DNA from: Brienomyrus brachyistius
Taxonomy: Eukaryota; Chordata; Actinopteri; Osteoglossiformes; Mormyridae
DNA: 64,000 nt
Reading direction: 5' to 3'
Assembly: GCF_023856365.1 (NCBI RefSeq)
Contig: NW_026042420.1
Coordinates: forward strand, 310,001-374,000
A model generated the notes under the pieces. The model was not told the DNA's origin and did no database searches. It saw only the letters and a list, made by a program, of their open reading frames with translations. The position numbers and the translations under genes are program-made. This document shows positions 18,201 to 28,529 of this stretch, in pieces. Position 1 is the first letter of the stretch. The number at the start of each line of letters is the position of its first letter.

Positions 18201-20389
18201 ATATAAAGTACACTTTACACACTTCATTTCTTTGAATTGAAATTAATTATATTCATCTACCTTCATACATTAATACAAGACATTATATGATTATAATGTT
18301 TGTTATTATCATATAATTTTTATTTAGGTATTATGTAGGTGCAGTTAATGTATAGTGTTACCTGATATATACTAATAAGCAGTAATACAATAAAAAGAGA
18401 GAAGAATGTCAGCTGTTCTCCAAGAAGTTACTGATTTCTTGGATGGCTAGAAGAACATCGATTCAGTTCCCAAAAATCTGTAAGAACAATTTTTGAGGAT
18501 CTGTATTTTCCATTGTTATTCTCAAAGGGCTGTCATCATGACTATTTTGCTTTTCAGGTAAAGACTCCAACAGCAGGACTGTGGTACAGCAGCCTGTGTC
18601 TGACACATTGCAGCCAGGAGACTCTGTGAGCCTGCAGTGTACGATAGAGACTGGGAGCTGTGCAGGAGAACACAGTGTTTACTGGTTCAGACATGGATCA
18701 GGAGAATCCCTTCCTGGAGTCATTTACAGCCCTGGAAACAGCAGTGATGAGTGTGAGAAGAGCCCTGAGGCTGGATCTCCTACACGGAGCTGCGTCTACA
18801 GCCTCCCCAAGGGGAACCTCAGCCTCTCCGATGCTGGGACTTACTACTGCGCTGTGGCCATGTGTGGGGAGATGCTGTTTGGGAACGGCACATAGCTGGA
18901 TATAGATGGTAACACCCAGTGTGGGGAGATGCTGTTTGGGAACGGCACACAGCTGGATATAGATGGTAGCACCCAGTGTGGAGAGTATATCTGCTTCAAA
19001 GTTTTATTTAGCTTATTCTGCTATTAAGACATTTATTTCTTTTTTTAATGTAATGAATTTTCTAATTTAAGTGCTTAAATTAAATTACACAGATGTTAAT
19101 TTAATAATTATCCATCCATCCATCCATTTTCCAAACCGCTTATCCTATTGGGTCGCGGGGGGTCCGGAGCCTAATTTAATAATTATTTCAAATATTAATA
19201 TCCATCCATCCATCCATTTTCCAAACCGCTTATCCTATTGGGTCGCGGGGGGTCCGGAGCCTAATTTAATAATTATTTCAAATATTAATATAAATTGTTA
19301 AAATACAAAATACTAGAAGTTCATGTTAAAAATGGACTATTTACAAAACAACTGCTGTAATGTGTTATCGATTTGATCTTTAACTAATGTAATGTAAGCA
19401 AATGGGAAATGTGTCTCTATATCATTATGCTGAAATCTATCTCTTTGTTACAGGCTTTCAGAAGCTGCTGGATCCTCTTCACTCTGGCTTGCTGATAGTT
19501 TTATCTTGCAGCATTATTCTGAACGTTGCTCTCATTTGTATAAGATGTAAACTGACCTGTACACACTGTGCAGGTACGCTGCCCGGCTTTATGCACTCAG
19601 AAGGACAAAATGTAGATTTTAACAAATTATAGAAATATAAAATTGTTTTATGATAGATAACATTTTCATATTAAAACCACTCTTGCAGGTAATACAGTTT
19701 TAAAATCCATTATTAAATCTCACCTTATTTATATAAACCTTTTTGTACTGTAAGATTTACATTTTTGTATTATATCTTTCATATTTTGCAAAATCTATTG
19801 AAATATACATGTTGCAATAAGTTGCATATCAATAACTTTTATTACCAAGATCTCCTTTATAGCAATTTTATTATATATGATATATGAGAACAAATGACAC
19901 GTATCCAAACATGCACACTTAAATTGACAGAAGTCATTTTTACTTTCATTTTTGAGACAAAAAGGATGTTGATTGCTTGAAAATTCGGAATGTTATCTGA
20001 CCACGGTATGATACCGTGCGAAATTAAATAATATATTGATGTGTTATATATTTTAAACAGATGAAAAGAACAGTGATATATCAAAAGTGGAATGGTCACG
20101 CAAGCAAGTATGTAATAAATATTTCAAATTACAAATCGTCAGTAAAACAAATGAACCTCAGACTGATTTCCATCCTGGGATCAGCATTTTAAGTGCTATT
20201 TGTGAAAATAGGTAATAGCAAACCGATTTGATCCATCCAATTCTGCCATCTTTGTCTCCACAGTGCCATGACGAGGACACACTGAATTACGCTGCCCTGA
20301 ACCTTAAGAAGCCAAAACCCAGGAGACAGAAGAAAGACGGGAATAATGACACTCTGTATTCTGACCTCCGCTACAGAGATTATGAATAA
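8448..20389 (+). CDS. nitr: Novel immune-type receptor (NITR), two Ig domains and ITIM tail
   Basis: NITRs are teleost cell-surface receptors of the leukocyte immunoglobulin family. Six exons join in phase: 8448-8481 (signal peptide start, MFRLFGLLIVI), 8650-8997 (V domain with cysteines in LTCFC and YYCAA, ending in J-like FGNGT), 18558-18908 or 18965 (second Ig domain, YYCAV, again FGNGT), 19454-19573 (transmembrane helix GLLIVLSCSIILNVALI), 20061-20107 (short linker) and 20264-20389 (cytoplasmic tail). The tail has LNYAAL, a canonical ITIM, and TLYSDL, an ITIM-like site, so the receptor looks inhibitory. No charged residue sits in the membrane helix. Oddities: the V domain lacks the usual core Trp (TLFKQ), a 9.5-kb intron holds an antisense retrovirus, and exon 3 has an in-frame TAG at 18893-18895 just after FGNGT. 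If that stop is real the product would be a soluble two-Ig protein or the gene a pseudogene. Confidence 0.85.
9168..9205. repeat. (ATT)n microsatellite in the NITR intron
   Basis: About 12 ATT/TTA units seen directly, starting about 170 bp after the V-exon donor. From 9210 to 9938 the intron is AT-rich; 'TAGGGATGTGCACCATTC' at 9450 resembles an hAT terminus, but no matching end was found. Confidence 0.85.
9939..10277 (-). repeat. Retroviral 3' LTR
   Basis: This 339-bp copy appears identical to 17254-17592. On the element strand it starts TGTTAGG and ends CCCCAACA. It sits at the 3' end of the minus-strand provirus. Confidence 0.95.
10278..10289 (-). promoter_or_regulatory. Polypurine tract of the retrovirus
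   Basis: On the element strand AACAGGAGGGAC directly precedes the 3' LTR, where the plus-strand DNA primer of retroviruses is made. Confidence 0.75.
10455..10972 (-). pseudogene. env: Retroviral env remnant (two ends, middle deleted)
   Basis: Two short frames lie between pol and the 3' LTR. The upstream one (10649-10972, 107 codons) has a hydrophobic leader and a cysteine pair CYVC, like the beginning of a surface subunit. The downstream one (10455-10649, 64 codons) has a strongly hydrophobic stretch and a short acidic tail, like the membrane anchor and cytoplasmic end of the transmembrane subunit. A complete env needs well over 400 codons, so the receptor-binding core, cleavage site and fusion region are missing. 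Assignment rests on position and composition. Confidence 0.6.
11064..14180 (-). CDS. pol: Retroviral Pol: reverse transcriptase, RNase H, integrase
   Basis: An uninterrupted frame of more than 1,000 codons follows an in-frame TGA at 14181-14183. Counting from the Met at 14120, reverse transcriptase shows SVVDL (about residue 120), LPQGF (about 152) and catalytic YVDD (185-188). RNase H follows with YVDGSA, an AELYA Glu and YTDSQ. Integrase has an H-x3-H...C-x2-C zinc site, then catalytic Asp in HMDF, Asp in RSDNGTHF and Glu in GLVERTNGTIK, and a C-terminal WDGPYQV block. LPQGF, YVDD and VERTNGTIK group it with gamma/epsilon-type vertebrate retroviruses. All catalytic residues looked for are present, so this part has not decayed visibly. 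Confidence 0.93.
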   Translation of the reverse strand, partial: QIFSTLEEGSCPDLDRLPEGLWSSSPTDVGLVKGFPPYKVIVKSEHRPVVRQYPLKPEAEKGIAPVVQDMLASGILREAPEATCNTPIFPVQKGHTGKWRMVQDLRPVNNIVQHAAPDVPNPHLLLNSLTPDKSYFSVVDLSNAFFSVPLHPDSQHLFGFTYKGKKYTYTRLPQGFSESPHVYTMALRYSMSTCEIPSHSQVLLYVDDILIAADSEQHCKETTLTVLQHLYNTGHKASKQKLQYCKKTVVYLGHNLSQKGRSLLEIRKQAIQEAPKPQTKQQMMSFLGLCNYCREWLPDYAFLVQPLQNLIYGKEMTLKDKIQWTEDGENAFTNLKRMLQTNVTLALPDYQQPFTLCVDANQGYMKAVLTQPFGAKERPLAFYSKRLDAVAAGFPQCLQACAAAAEAVKVSAELVLCHPLILKVPHSVSLILLQTPLPFLTHTRHLTLVSLLLSQPNIELQRCGLLNPSTLLPTAEDGEPHSCKATIEEQTKPRADILQTFIPGSEVVYVDGSASKNDMGKNKVGYAVVTSTEVLEANALPSTCSAQAAELYAVIRACELFKNKSLTIYTDSQYVFAAVHHHARVWKNRGFRTSQGTSLTHTNLLLRLLDVVHLPTHFALCKCKAHQTDDSAETAGNSFADKTAKEAALKQPTLSVADILFIDSDVLCDAQIHAPKIEVQSWIKRGAIQREKVYYMNDKPILPKNLYKTAALVSHGNTHVSTGGMVHIIQQYFYAINFSDYAKQFCRTCLICCKHNAQGNIRPKRGQFPTAEYPFQVVHMDFIELSWSQGKKYCLVIIDTFSKWVEIYPVKHCDAMTVAKCLVSHYFPTYGIPHIIRSDNGTHFVNQTMSLCSQALGFTLKNHCAYHPQSAGLVERTNGTIKTRLRKTVEETKRPWPECLSLVKLWMRITPTPAGLTPFEIVYGRPFPLATEMNDIEKADRENTLADWMRKLLTSQQKHSPSSLPVNSVSTQQDNLQPGDWVLVKVLLRKDWSTPRWDGPYQVLLTTPTAVKIAERPSWIHKSHCKPIKPLSEASATE
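14181..15191 (-). CDS. pro: Retroviral protease plus a 2H phosphoesterase-like domain
   Basis: The frame directly follows the Gag TGA without frame change. Counting from the Met at 15143, the aspartic protease has CLCDTGA (residues 51-57) and NLLGRDLM (117-124), the usual active site and flank. After the protease, where pol normally continues into reverse transcriptase, there is an extra segment of about 140 residues with LHVTMW (H194) and PHVSLSK (H255), spaced 61 residues. Two H-x-[ST]-hydrophobic motifs with such spacing are the signature of 2H phosphoesterases, which in some RNA viruses cleave 2'-5' oligoadenylate. That function is inference here. A TGA at 14181-14183 separates this segment from reverse transcriptase in the same frame, either a mutation or a second readthrough site. 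Confidence 0.8.
   Translation of the reverse strand, partial: PPSEAPVTDTIRGKTEVILRKETEVTLQDLLDKEIDLQAVCQLLAERQWETLPSRKLVINGKVYECLCDTGACRTVLTSSPPGVTYSSSVINIKTAGGQTDRHQLTNPVAVKDKETGLECQAQVLISPSCPVNLLGRDLMVQMGISVVATATGMKAIVNEEAYVVQGTTTPQYYWSLDLGGTAQTRELLRKTREKQSPRQAQFMPDDALHVTMWYKDTLGPDYVYDKTFHALQDTCITLQHMYVNPTTGFSAASVILSNKQQAVFRERTPHVSLSKPPQMQWRDVEMFLRDSMHSYNDYQPVSGSCWSYDEKHNVWRFPLGWRVQTTPTTHLKDPT
15192..16662 (-). pseudogene. gag: Retroviral gag, frameshifted and with one internal stop
   Basis: The likely start at 16662 reads MGKNQSK, a myristoylation-type matrix N-terminus. A run of seven A on the coding strand near 16,553-16,560 changes frame, after which a long frame (from a Met at 16487) runs to an in-frame TAA at 15480-15482. 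The same frame resumes and ends with a basic RG-rich stretch and one zinc knuckle, CWTCRKPGHLARNC, typical of nucleocapsid. It terminates in TGA at 15192-15194, in frame with the protease region downstream. Capsid is recognised from position and composition, not from motifs. Confidence 0.85.
17230..17246 (-). promoter_or_regulatory. Primer-binding site, tRNA-Tyr type
   Basis: Seven bases inside the 5' LTR the element strand reads TGGTCCTTCGAGCCGGA, the complement of the last 17 bases of vertebrate tRNA-Tyr including CCA. Matching was done from memory of the tRNA-Tyr acceptor stem (CCTTCGA...TCGAAGGA). Confidence 0.75.
17254..17592 (-). repeat. Retroviral 5' LTR
   Basis: This 339-bp copy shows no difference by eye from 9939-10277. 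It is followed outward by the target duplication GTCCC at 17593-17597. Confidence 0.95.
17690..17985 (+). pseudogene. hAT transposase C-terminal fragment
   Basis: The frame contains AERVFSVAGKDFRPEDCKL followed by ETFEDIMLNKCN, which is the conserved C-terminal dimerisation block of hAT transposases. Upstream catalytic regions are absent. It lies just outside the retroviral 5' LTR, so the retrovirus may have inserted into or beside an older hAT copy. From 17990 to 18557 the intron is AT-rich with nothing recognised. Confidence 0.7.
18863..18976 (+). repeat. 57-bp tandem duplication at the end of NITR exon 3
   Basis: The unit holds the last Ig-domain codons (CGEMLFGNGT), the J-like tail and a splice donor. 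Copy 1 reads TAG after FGNGT (18893-18895) where copy 2 reads CAG. Both copies end GATG followed by GTA, so either donor (18909 or 18966) could be used in the same phase. Confidence 0.9.
19105..19290 (-). repeat. SINE tail fragment duplicated with a 90-bp period
   Basis: Two copies of 'CCATTTTCCAAACCGCTTAT' plus 'GGGTCGCGGGGGGTCCGGAG' lie 90 bp apart in the NITR intron, each followed by the same AT-rich sequence. They match the tail of the SINE at 25.5 kb in reverse orientation. Confidence 0.8.
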
Positions 20390-21430
20390 AGATGCTTCTC
20401 ATTCATGTCAGTCACACAGAGTGTTCAGGGTGTAGCTTTAATAATGTTCAGAGGAGGGCAGGGGAGCCAGTGCTTCTGAGACTGAATCACGGGATTTTAC
20501 GGAGCACCGGTGCTGAGTTTGGTGTCAGTGTGTTTGGGGCGCATTTTTACTGGAAGTGCAAATGTTCAAGCCAGACTGGGGGCTGAGGGAGGGGGAGAGG
20601 GGAGCCACAGAGATTATTTCTTCATGGCATGGGGGGGAATAAGCGGCTTTAATGTTGTGGAAAGGCTGAGTTGCTGCAATCAGTTCTTTGATGTCACACA
20701 TGCTTACTTGTCTCCCTTGTGTACCATGCTGAATGGTTTGGGGCAAACGCACAGGGACTGATCGATTATATTAAACAGATGAAAGAAACTGAATGAAAAT
20801 TTCAAGTGTTCTTAAATTACGTTTTTCATTTAATTGTGTGTTCTGGATGTATTTTTGAGTATATACATGTACCTGTATATGTACCTGTATATATACCTGT
20901 GTCGTTAATAACGATGTGGATAATTAAGAAAGAGGAGTTTTGTTTCTTGCTCCCTGTCTTGTTACTTGGCTCACAAACATACACACACATAGACACACAC
21001 ACAAACATACACAGACACACAAACACACACACACATAGACACACACACACACAAACACACATGCACACATGCACACACACACACTGCTACGGCTCTGTAA
21101 GAACACTACCATGCTCTTTTGTGTGAGTGGGGTGGGGGGTGTTAAATAAGATGAAAATGACAATGGCTGTACTTTTGTTATGTCAGTTGTGTTTCTATAG
21201 TCATTGTATCATATTCCACAAGCTTTTTATTCTACAAGATGTACAAGCCAGTCAGTGTATTCAGTGGGGTGTTCAGGAGTCATTAGGTTCTGAAAAATGT
21301 CTTGCATTTAAAACATAATGTACTTTTGAATACTTAAGTATTTTTAGATGCAAATACTCCAGTACTTTAACTGAAGTAAAAAATTAACTGAAAAACTTTG
21401 AGTATTATTTGACGAGGAGTATCTATACTT
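20390..21430. other. Downstream of NITR; CA-rich tract, no gene
   Basis: An AATAAA-like signal overlaps the NITR stop codon. An impure CA-rich tract lies at 20,979-21,083. Open frames there on both strands are by-products of the repeat. No further gene was recognised up to 22.4 kb. Confidence 0.6.
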
Positions 21431-22429
21431 AACTCAAGTAGTGAAGTTGTGTACTTTGTCCACCTCTGTCCAAAAGTGACATACAGCTGTAAGCTGTTTG
21501 GGTTTGTTTGTCTGCTGAGTGCTTCTCTGCAGTGCTGCAGATGTTTCCACTGGTTAGATGCAGCTCAGGAAGACTGACCCACTGACTGCACTGTGCTGGA
21601 CTCACTTTGCAAAGAGTAAAAACCACACAGACAGAACAATATCTGCTTCTTGTAAGACCCTGTTTCCTCTCTACCTCACCCAGGTCACGCTTTCAAGTAT
21701 TCAGCCTAAGTTATTTTATCCAAACAAGCCACCATTATTATTCATGCAGCTGGACATTTGACTGGAGCACATGATTGCTACATATCACTACTGTACATGG
21801 AACGGAATGTACAGTTTTCACAACAGAACTTTAGAAAAGCAAAATTCTCATCAGTCCACATCTCTAACCACCACACATCCTAGGGCTCCCATTTATAATG
21901 GTACATTTTTGTTTTATTCACATTCTTTTTCATCACACAGATAAACACCATCCATTAATCTTACAGCATGTATCCTGGTCAGGGTGATGGGGACGACACC
22001 ACCTATATCGAGTGTGATTTAAGGCCAAGACCTTAAAAGGGAGAGTCAAGACTGAGGCTTGTTACAAGAGCAGTGGGGCACAAAACAACAAACAACATCA
22101 TTATGAATGTAAAATAAATGGATGTATATATAAATATAGGGTAATAATAGAAACAAAAAATAAGAATATATTACATACAGAGGAATATTATAGGAATATT
22201 AAAATTAACTTATACACAATCCTTAACTTATACACAATCCTATTGCATGTAACATTATTGCTCATGTGCCAGATATTAGCCTCCCAAAGGAAGCTGCCAC
22301 ACAGGGCATAATGCACTGGCTCAATGCAACACTGCACATCAGTGAATAAGGAGGAACAATATTGCAGATCAGCAGCAGATAGAAACTGTATCAGAAGACA
22401 GTGAACAGGGGAAAAGTTCAATGAGCAGA

Positions 22430-22870
22430 GTGCAGATTATAAAGCCTGACTGCTGTGGGGCCCAATGACCTGCGGTACCGTTCTGTCACACGCCGGGTGT
22501 CTGAGTCTCTTACTGAAGGAGCTGCCCTTACGGGCCTCCATAGTCTGCTGGGGGGGTGAGAGGTGTCACATAAAATTGATGACAGCCTTGTTATCAGCCT
22601 GCTCTCATCCATCTACTCTACAGTGCCAAGGGACGCTCCTCCCTGATGATGAGAGGAGTCTAAGCATGTGGACATTTGGGATAATGTGAGTTCAGAACTG
22701 GATGGTCAGCTGTACGACTTCCAGTCTGTAGGCAGACTCATCACCTTCAGTTATGATGGCAAACACAGTAGTATCACCTGCAAAATTCAGGATCTTCACT
22801 GGAGCAGCAGTGATTTGTGTAGAAATTGAAGAGAAGAGGGAGAGCACAGAGCCTGGAGGAGCTCAGTGCT
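22430..22870 (-). mobile_element. LINE reverse transcriptase fragment
   Basis: The minus strand reads 'ILNFAGDTTVFAI' then 'GDESAYRLEV', the catalytic loop region of fish LINEs (normally FADDTT). The first catalytic Asp pair is mutated and frames are broken. From 22,870 to 24,060 nothing clearly identifiable was found. Confidence 0.6.
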
Positions 22871-24079
22871 GAGGGTCAGCGTGTCTGATGTGTGCTGTAA
22901 GCATACAGATGTCCTGCATTTGTGGAACATTTTGTTTGTGCTGCTGTTTATATGTGTTGTTGACGCTGCAGTCAGTAATTTTCCACTAGCAGTCTCACCT
23001 CTGCATTTTACAGGAAGACTGACCGACTGAGAGCAGGGTGTTTGTGTCTCTCTTCTCAGTGAGCGAAAACCACACAACCATCAGGTCCTCAGCTCAGGCC
23101 CACTGCTTCACTAGAAAAACCACAAAGGGTATTTTTATCTAAAAGTGGGTGAGCAAGTGAGATGTTATTGACAGCATGAATTTGTCTACTAACATTTTAA
23201 ATTCAAACCTAAAAAGCAGTATGTCCAGGATGTCAGTAATTACATTTAGTCAGTATGAACAATTTGGGTGCAATAATATAGAATAATGTAGAATTTTGCA
23301 TAATTCAGTTAATACCAGTAAGATACCGATCATTAACACTATAAGGTCATGTTGCTGAATCTCATTGTTAAAGTTAAATGAATCTACGCATTTTTATACA
23401 CACAAGACTGTGCTTAGTTCATCTTTCAGTCAAAATCACACAGTGAGGCAAATCTGACCATCTTAATTGTTTTTGCTTGTGTGGAATGGCATCCCATGCA
23501 GGCCTGTGCTCTGTGCTTCCTGGGACAGGTCCCACCCTCTCCAGACCCCGATGAGAATTAGTAGTCGCTGGATAAAAGATTGACAAAAGATAAAAATACA
23601 AAAGTCATTCTTGCTGTCTAACCTCTGATTACTGCATGACATTTCTGATTTCTGATAACTGATAAGTAGAAAATATGTTTAGTCTCTTGCTTGGTGGTAA
23701 GAAAAAAGGAGAACCACAAAGAGCACAGTCATTTTCAAGGTTATTTCTCACTGGTCAGTGTGAAAGGCTGCGTCATTAATATAACGCCGGGCTCAGCACA
23801 GTGACTGCACCTGCGCTGCACTGTAGAACACAAGCCAGGCTGCAGACCATCAGCCCTGAAAGTTAAAACAGGACTCGTATGTGTGTCATGTGGTGTTTAA
23901 TAAAAATTTACAGGACAGAACATAGTGGATTCAGTTTCCTTTGCTCTTACACTCCCAGTCCAAAGTGTGGCCACGACTGCTGTCAATGCATCTGTCTCTT
24001 TTTTCACCTTAATTTTTCACCTGTGTTATTCACCTTAATATCAAAAGGCTCCAAAGCAGTACAGTAATGCAGAACAAAT

Positions 24080-25032
24080 ATTGTAACTAACAAGGAAGTG
24101 GGGAGGTAATGGACAGAAGTGTTGGTTTTTGGTAACTCCACTCCTCTGACCTCCACTGTAATTTTAGGTTCCTTGGAACAATATTGTAAACCAGTCATCA
24201 CACACCTAGGGGTTAAAGTCGACACCAACCTTAAGTTTGACACTCAGATAAGGTTAGTTGTCAAGTCAAGCTTTTTACAATTGAGGCAGTTGGCCAAAAT
24301 AAAGCCAATTCTTTATAGGCAGCACTTTGAGACAGTAATCCACTCTTTTGTCACTACTAGTTTGGACCACTGTAACGCCCTCTATGTTGGGGTTAGAGGC
24401 TCCACTATTGTTCACCTCCAGAAGGTTCAAAATGCTGCCGCACATGGAAATATGAGCATGTCTCCCCCATTTTAGCCTCACTCCACTGGCTGCCCGTACA
24501 TTTTAGGATTCATTTTAAAATTCTGTTATTTGCTTTTAAAGCCCTCAGTGGTCTTGCTCCATCTGACCTGTGTGAGCTGCTTCACCCTTACACCCCCACC
24601 CGCTCTCTCAGGTCAGCTGATCAGCTGTTCCTGACGGTTCCTAAGACTCAGCGTGAGCTTAGAGGGGATCGAGCCTTTGCAGTCGCAGCTCCTAAAATGT
24701 GGAATGACTTGCCTTTTCACATTAGAGAGGAATCCCCTCTGTCCGTTTTTAAATCTCTTCTAATCTCTTCTCCTTCACCTTTGACACATTGTGAGATGTT
24801 AATTTTAATAGTAAATCTTATTTTAATCTTAGCCTTTTCTTTATTAATTAATAGATTTTTTTAAATTTTTATTAATGGCCTTTTACTCACATTGAATGTT
24901 TTGGTTTTTATTAAATTTCTTTTACTTCGTTTTTAAGTGTGTGAATGTTTTTATTTATTCCTTTGTGCAGCACTTTGGTCCATAAGGTTGTTTAAAGTGC
25001 TTTTCAAATAAAGAGCTGGATTGGATTACATT
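24080..25032 (+). mobile_element. L2-like LINE, 3' part
   Basis: The frame has 'HLGVKVDTNLKFDTQI', 'LDHCNALYVGV' and 'VQNAAA', and in the next frame 'LASLHWLPVHFRI' and 'FKALSGLAPSDL', the ordered C-terminal blocks of L2-type reverse transcriptase ORFs. The 3' end is 'AAATAAAGAGCTGGATTGGATT'-like. Frameshifts show it is dead. The flank to 25.5 kb is AT-rich without a gene. Confidence 0.75.
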
Positions 25033-25506
25033 GGAAGATGGCTCAACAAATCTCTTTCACAGAATGTAAAATTCGACAGAGGGCGCAAGGTGACATTTTG
25101 TCAGGGGCCCAGAATTTTTAGCTACACCTCTGTGTTACTGTGTTTTTTTTGTTCTAGCCATCAATAACTCTGGAGTTGCTATATCGCCACCTGGTGGTGA
25201 AAAGATCAGACAAAAATATGTACACATGTTACCAACAGTTTGAAATTGAAGTGCAGAGTTAACAGGTTTAATTAATCGTCCCCACGGATGCCAGTCATGA
25301 AATTTGAGAATTGCAAATTAAAACACAGGAAAAAATCAGGAACACTACAAGATAAAATATTTAGCAAACACTCAATGTGCATCCAGGGTGACAAGGGACA
25401 ACTGGAGGATGATATGACAATCTGACAGTGACATTCACAGCACTTTATATGTTGCCAAAAACAGAAAAGGGGATTAAAATCAAGAATCAGAAATCATGTA
25501 TGAGGG

Positions 25507-25790
25507 TGGGGCTGCTTGGTGGTGCAGTGATTAGCACTGTTACCTCCCACCACTGGGACTCAGGTTCGAGTCTCCGCCTGGGTCACATGTGTGGGGAGTT
25601 TGCATGTTCTCTCTTGCTAAATTGGCCGTAGGAGTGCATGTGTGTGTGAATGGTGTGTGAATGTGCCTTGCAATGAGCTGCCCCCCCGTCCTGGGTTGTT
25701 CCCTGCCTCGTGCACAGATCCTTCCAGGATAGGCTCTGGACCCCCCGCGACCCAGTAGCATAAGCGGTTTAGACAATGGATGGATGTATG
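25507..25790 (+). mobile_element. tRNA-like SINE with GGATGGATG tail
   Basis: It starts 'GTGGTGCAGTGATTAGCACTG' with a B-box-like 'GGTTCGAGTCT', continues with 'GGGTTGTTCCCTGCCTCGTG' and 'GCGACCCAGTAGCATAAGCG', and ends in GGATGGATG. Fragments of the same family lie at 19.1 kb (minus) and 37.59-37.72 kb (plus). From 25.8 to 26.64 kb no gene was seen. Confidence 0.75.
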
Positions 25791-26839
25791 AGGGTGAGTC
25801 ACAATGACGACAGCTGCTCTGTTGACTTGGTCCCAGGAGTCGTCAGCGTTGGTCTGCCGGGGCCCCCGTCCTGTCTGTGGAAGCACCCGTCTTGTTGGCT
25901 GTTCTCTCTGCCTGGGCCCCCTCTCCTGCTGCCTCACGTTTGGGTTGAAGTGGCTCCCCAGTGCTTCTGTAAAGCTCTTTGTGTATCTTAGAAAAGGGCT
26001 GTATAAATGTAACATTCATTCATTTATTCAAGGTCCCAGCCAGAAGAGTGCAGTACTACACTGTCCCCCACAGCCTGAATCAGCTGGATGTTATAGGATT
26101 AAGACACTTCCTGCATTAGGCCATTTACCCTCAGTGTATTTCCATACCCTGACAGGATGGATGACAATACTATGGCCCTAATTTTCAATACACAGTTTTC
26201 ACAGGAGTCTCACCCTCATCCACATTCTCTGCATTCCTTATCTCATGCTTCTTTGCCACCCGCATCTCCTCTGCCTGCTTTGTCTCATTTTCCCACAATT
26301 TGTCTCTGTTTTAGTTCTACCACATTAGTCCCTGAGCAACCAGTCTGATCCCGTTCCTCTAATTTCAGATGCATCTGGCTTATCTGATTGGGACTGAAGC
26401 TGCTGTTACTAGGAAAACCACATTCGTCCCACTGGGGCAGGTCTGACACCGCGTCCTTCCCATATGTCTCCCATAATTGTTGTACAGAATTTCAGCTGGA
26501 GTTCTTTCCCAGAAGCAAGTAATTTCACTTTAGCACCTGTTCAGTAAAAGTCAAGTAGGTCTTTAATGTTATTTTTAACTTTACACAGTTGAGTATAGTA
26601 CAGTTACAAAAGAAACTGTTTCCCTCGGACCAAGGTGCTACTTAAATTAACAGAAGACTAACACATACCAACCTAGCAACATACTGTATGGTGCATAATG
26701 AGCAAAAACTGTGCAAACATTGCAGGACAGTGCAAAAAGAGAGGACAACTGACACCAACGAGCACAAACAGCACAGTAAACCCAGTACTGAGAAGGCGCA
26801 GTTTGGTTGTCCAATGAGGTAGCAATAAAAATAAATAAA

Positions 26840-27170
26840 AGTAACTGTAAACATGGCGACAATAAGATAAAAAATAGTAGTTAAATAATAAAGTGTGTTA
26901 ATGAGTGTATGTGTGTGTGGTATCAGATTAGTCCCTGAGAGTTCAGTAGTCTGACGGCATGGGGGATAAAGCTGTTTGAGTCTGGCTGTGAAGGCCCGAA
27001 TGCTCCGGGACCTATTTCCAGAAGGCAGGAGGGTGAAACGATAATGTGAGGGGTGGGTGGGGTCATCCACAATGGTGGTGGCTTTGCGGATGCAGTGTGT
27101 GGTGTGAATATCTGTGATGGAGGGGAGAGATATGTTAGGGTTATCTTCTTCTGAAGATGCGCTGGAAACA
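26840..27170 (-). mobile_element. LINE C-terminal ORF fragment, frameshifted
   Basis: The blocks 'HYRFTLLPSGNRSRSIRA' and, in another frame, 'SFIPHAVRLLNS' are the last conserved stretch of fish LINE ORF2. The frame break lies between them. From 27.2 to 27.95 kb no gene was recognised. Confidence 0.65.
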
Positions 27171-27989
27171 AACCAGTCTCTGAACACAGAACAACACAGA
27201 CAGCTGTGATGACGTTTTACTTGCTGCAAGGTGTAGGGAATCCACTTGCAGAGTCTCCGCAGTTTCAGCAAAATGATGGTTTATTGAACAGCAAAAATAA
27301 TACAATGTAATACAGTGTAGAGACACACCGGGTACTGAAAGGCAGCTCAGATACAAATTGAAGACAGTTCTTCACCCCCCTTTATACCCAAAAAGGCCCT
27401 CCCCACCAAGGTGTTGTGTGTAGGTGTTGTGAGTGAATTTACATATAAAGAGTGACCCCCTGGAGTGTGAGGATCCTGAGACAGGGACGGGACAGGACAG
27501 GGTGGAGACTTTTATGATCATTGTAATTCAATTCTTATCACCTTATCTTATCCTTATCACCATAGTGGTGCCAACTGGAACCCCCATTCTCTCCCTGGCT
27601 TCCCCCATGATCATAAATTCCTAACATTGTCTGCATTCAAATGATCAACCAAGAACCTTGGGACATTTTTACCACTTTTCCTTACAAAGGGAAGCCCGGT
27701 CCTGACCTCGAGGTGTCAGCCTCTCAGTCGAACTCAGCCAACTTCGAAAGAGTAACTCCCCTCGCAGTGTCTTTTATTGAGGTACACAAACAGGATATGC
27801 AACTGACATTGAACATTGTTTGTCACCATATATGGGGTGGAAATATTCAAGCGACAGTTCTTGAGACGTGTTATTGCTCAATTAAGATCAAGCTGCGGCA
27901 GGGTGTTGTTTCTAAGCGTCTAGCAAAATGATGATAAAAAAAGTACATATTTCTCTAACACGATACTCCCAATGATTTTCTCACCTGTC

Positions 27990-28480
27990 ATCACTATCTG
28001 TTGTAGGGACTTGTGATCTGAGGCGACACAGTTCTCAAAGCAGACCGTGATGCAGCTGCTCAGGGTGCTTTCAACAGTTCCCCAATAGAGTGTGAGAATG
28101 GGAGATGGGCTTTTCTGAGCTTCCGTGGAGAGTAGAGGTGCTGCTGTGCTTTCCTTACTATGGAGCTGATGTTGAAGGACCTGGTGAGATTCTCCGCCAG
28201 ATGGACAACAAGGAATCTGGTACTCTCTACGATCTCCACAGATGAGCCATCGATGTGCAGCAGAGAGTGGTCACTCTGTGTTTTGTGTTCTTCTAACGTC
28301 AACAACCATCTCTTTGGTCAACATTCAGAGACAGGTTGTTGGCTCTGCAGCAGTCCGATAGTCATCACACTTCCTCTTTGTATGCTGAGTCACCGTTTTT
28401 ATTGATGAGACCCACAACAGTCTTGTCATCTGCCTGATGTTGATGATGGAATTCGAAATGTGCATTGCTGCTCAGTTGTG
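27990..28480 (-). mobile_element. LINE reverse transcriptase fragment
   Basis: The minus strand reads 'ADDKTVVGLI' and 'GDSAYKEEV', then 'TRFLVVHLAENLTRS' and 'VRKAQQHLYSPRKLRKA', in order. These match the polymerase catalytic box and thumb region of fish LINEs, with several stops. Confidence 0.7.
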
Positions 28481-28529
28481 AGTCATCGGAGTTAACAGCA
28501 GTGGGCTGAGCATAAAGTCCTGGGTTCCT

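Noticed and set aside
20806..21163. ORFs of His/Thr or Cys/Val over the CA-rich tract
   Set aside because: They are translations of a dinucleotide repeat.
25540..26181. Several ORFs near 25.5-26.2 kb
   Set aside because: They overlap a SINE and its flank and show no protein family.
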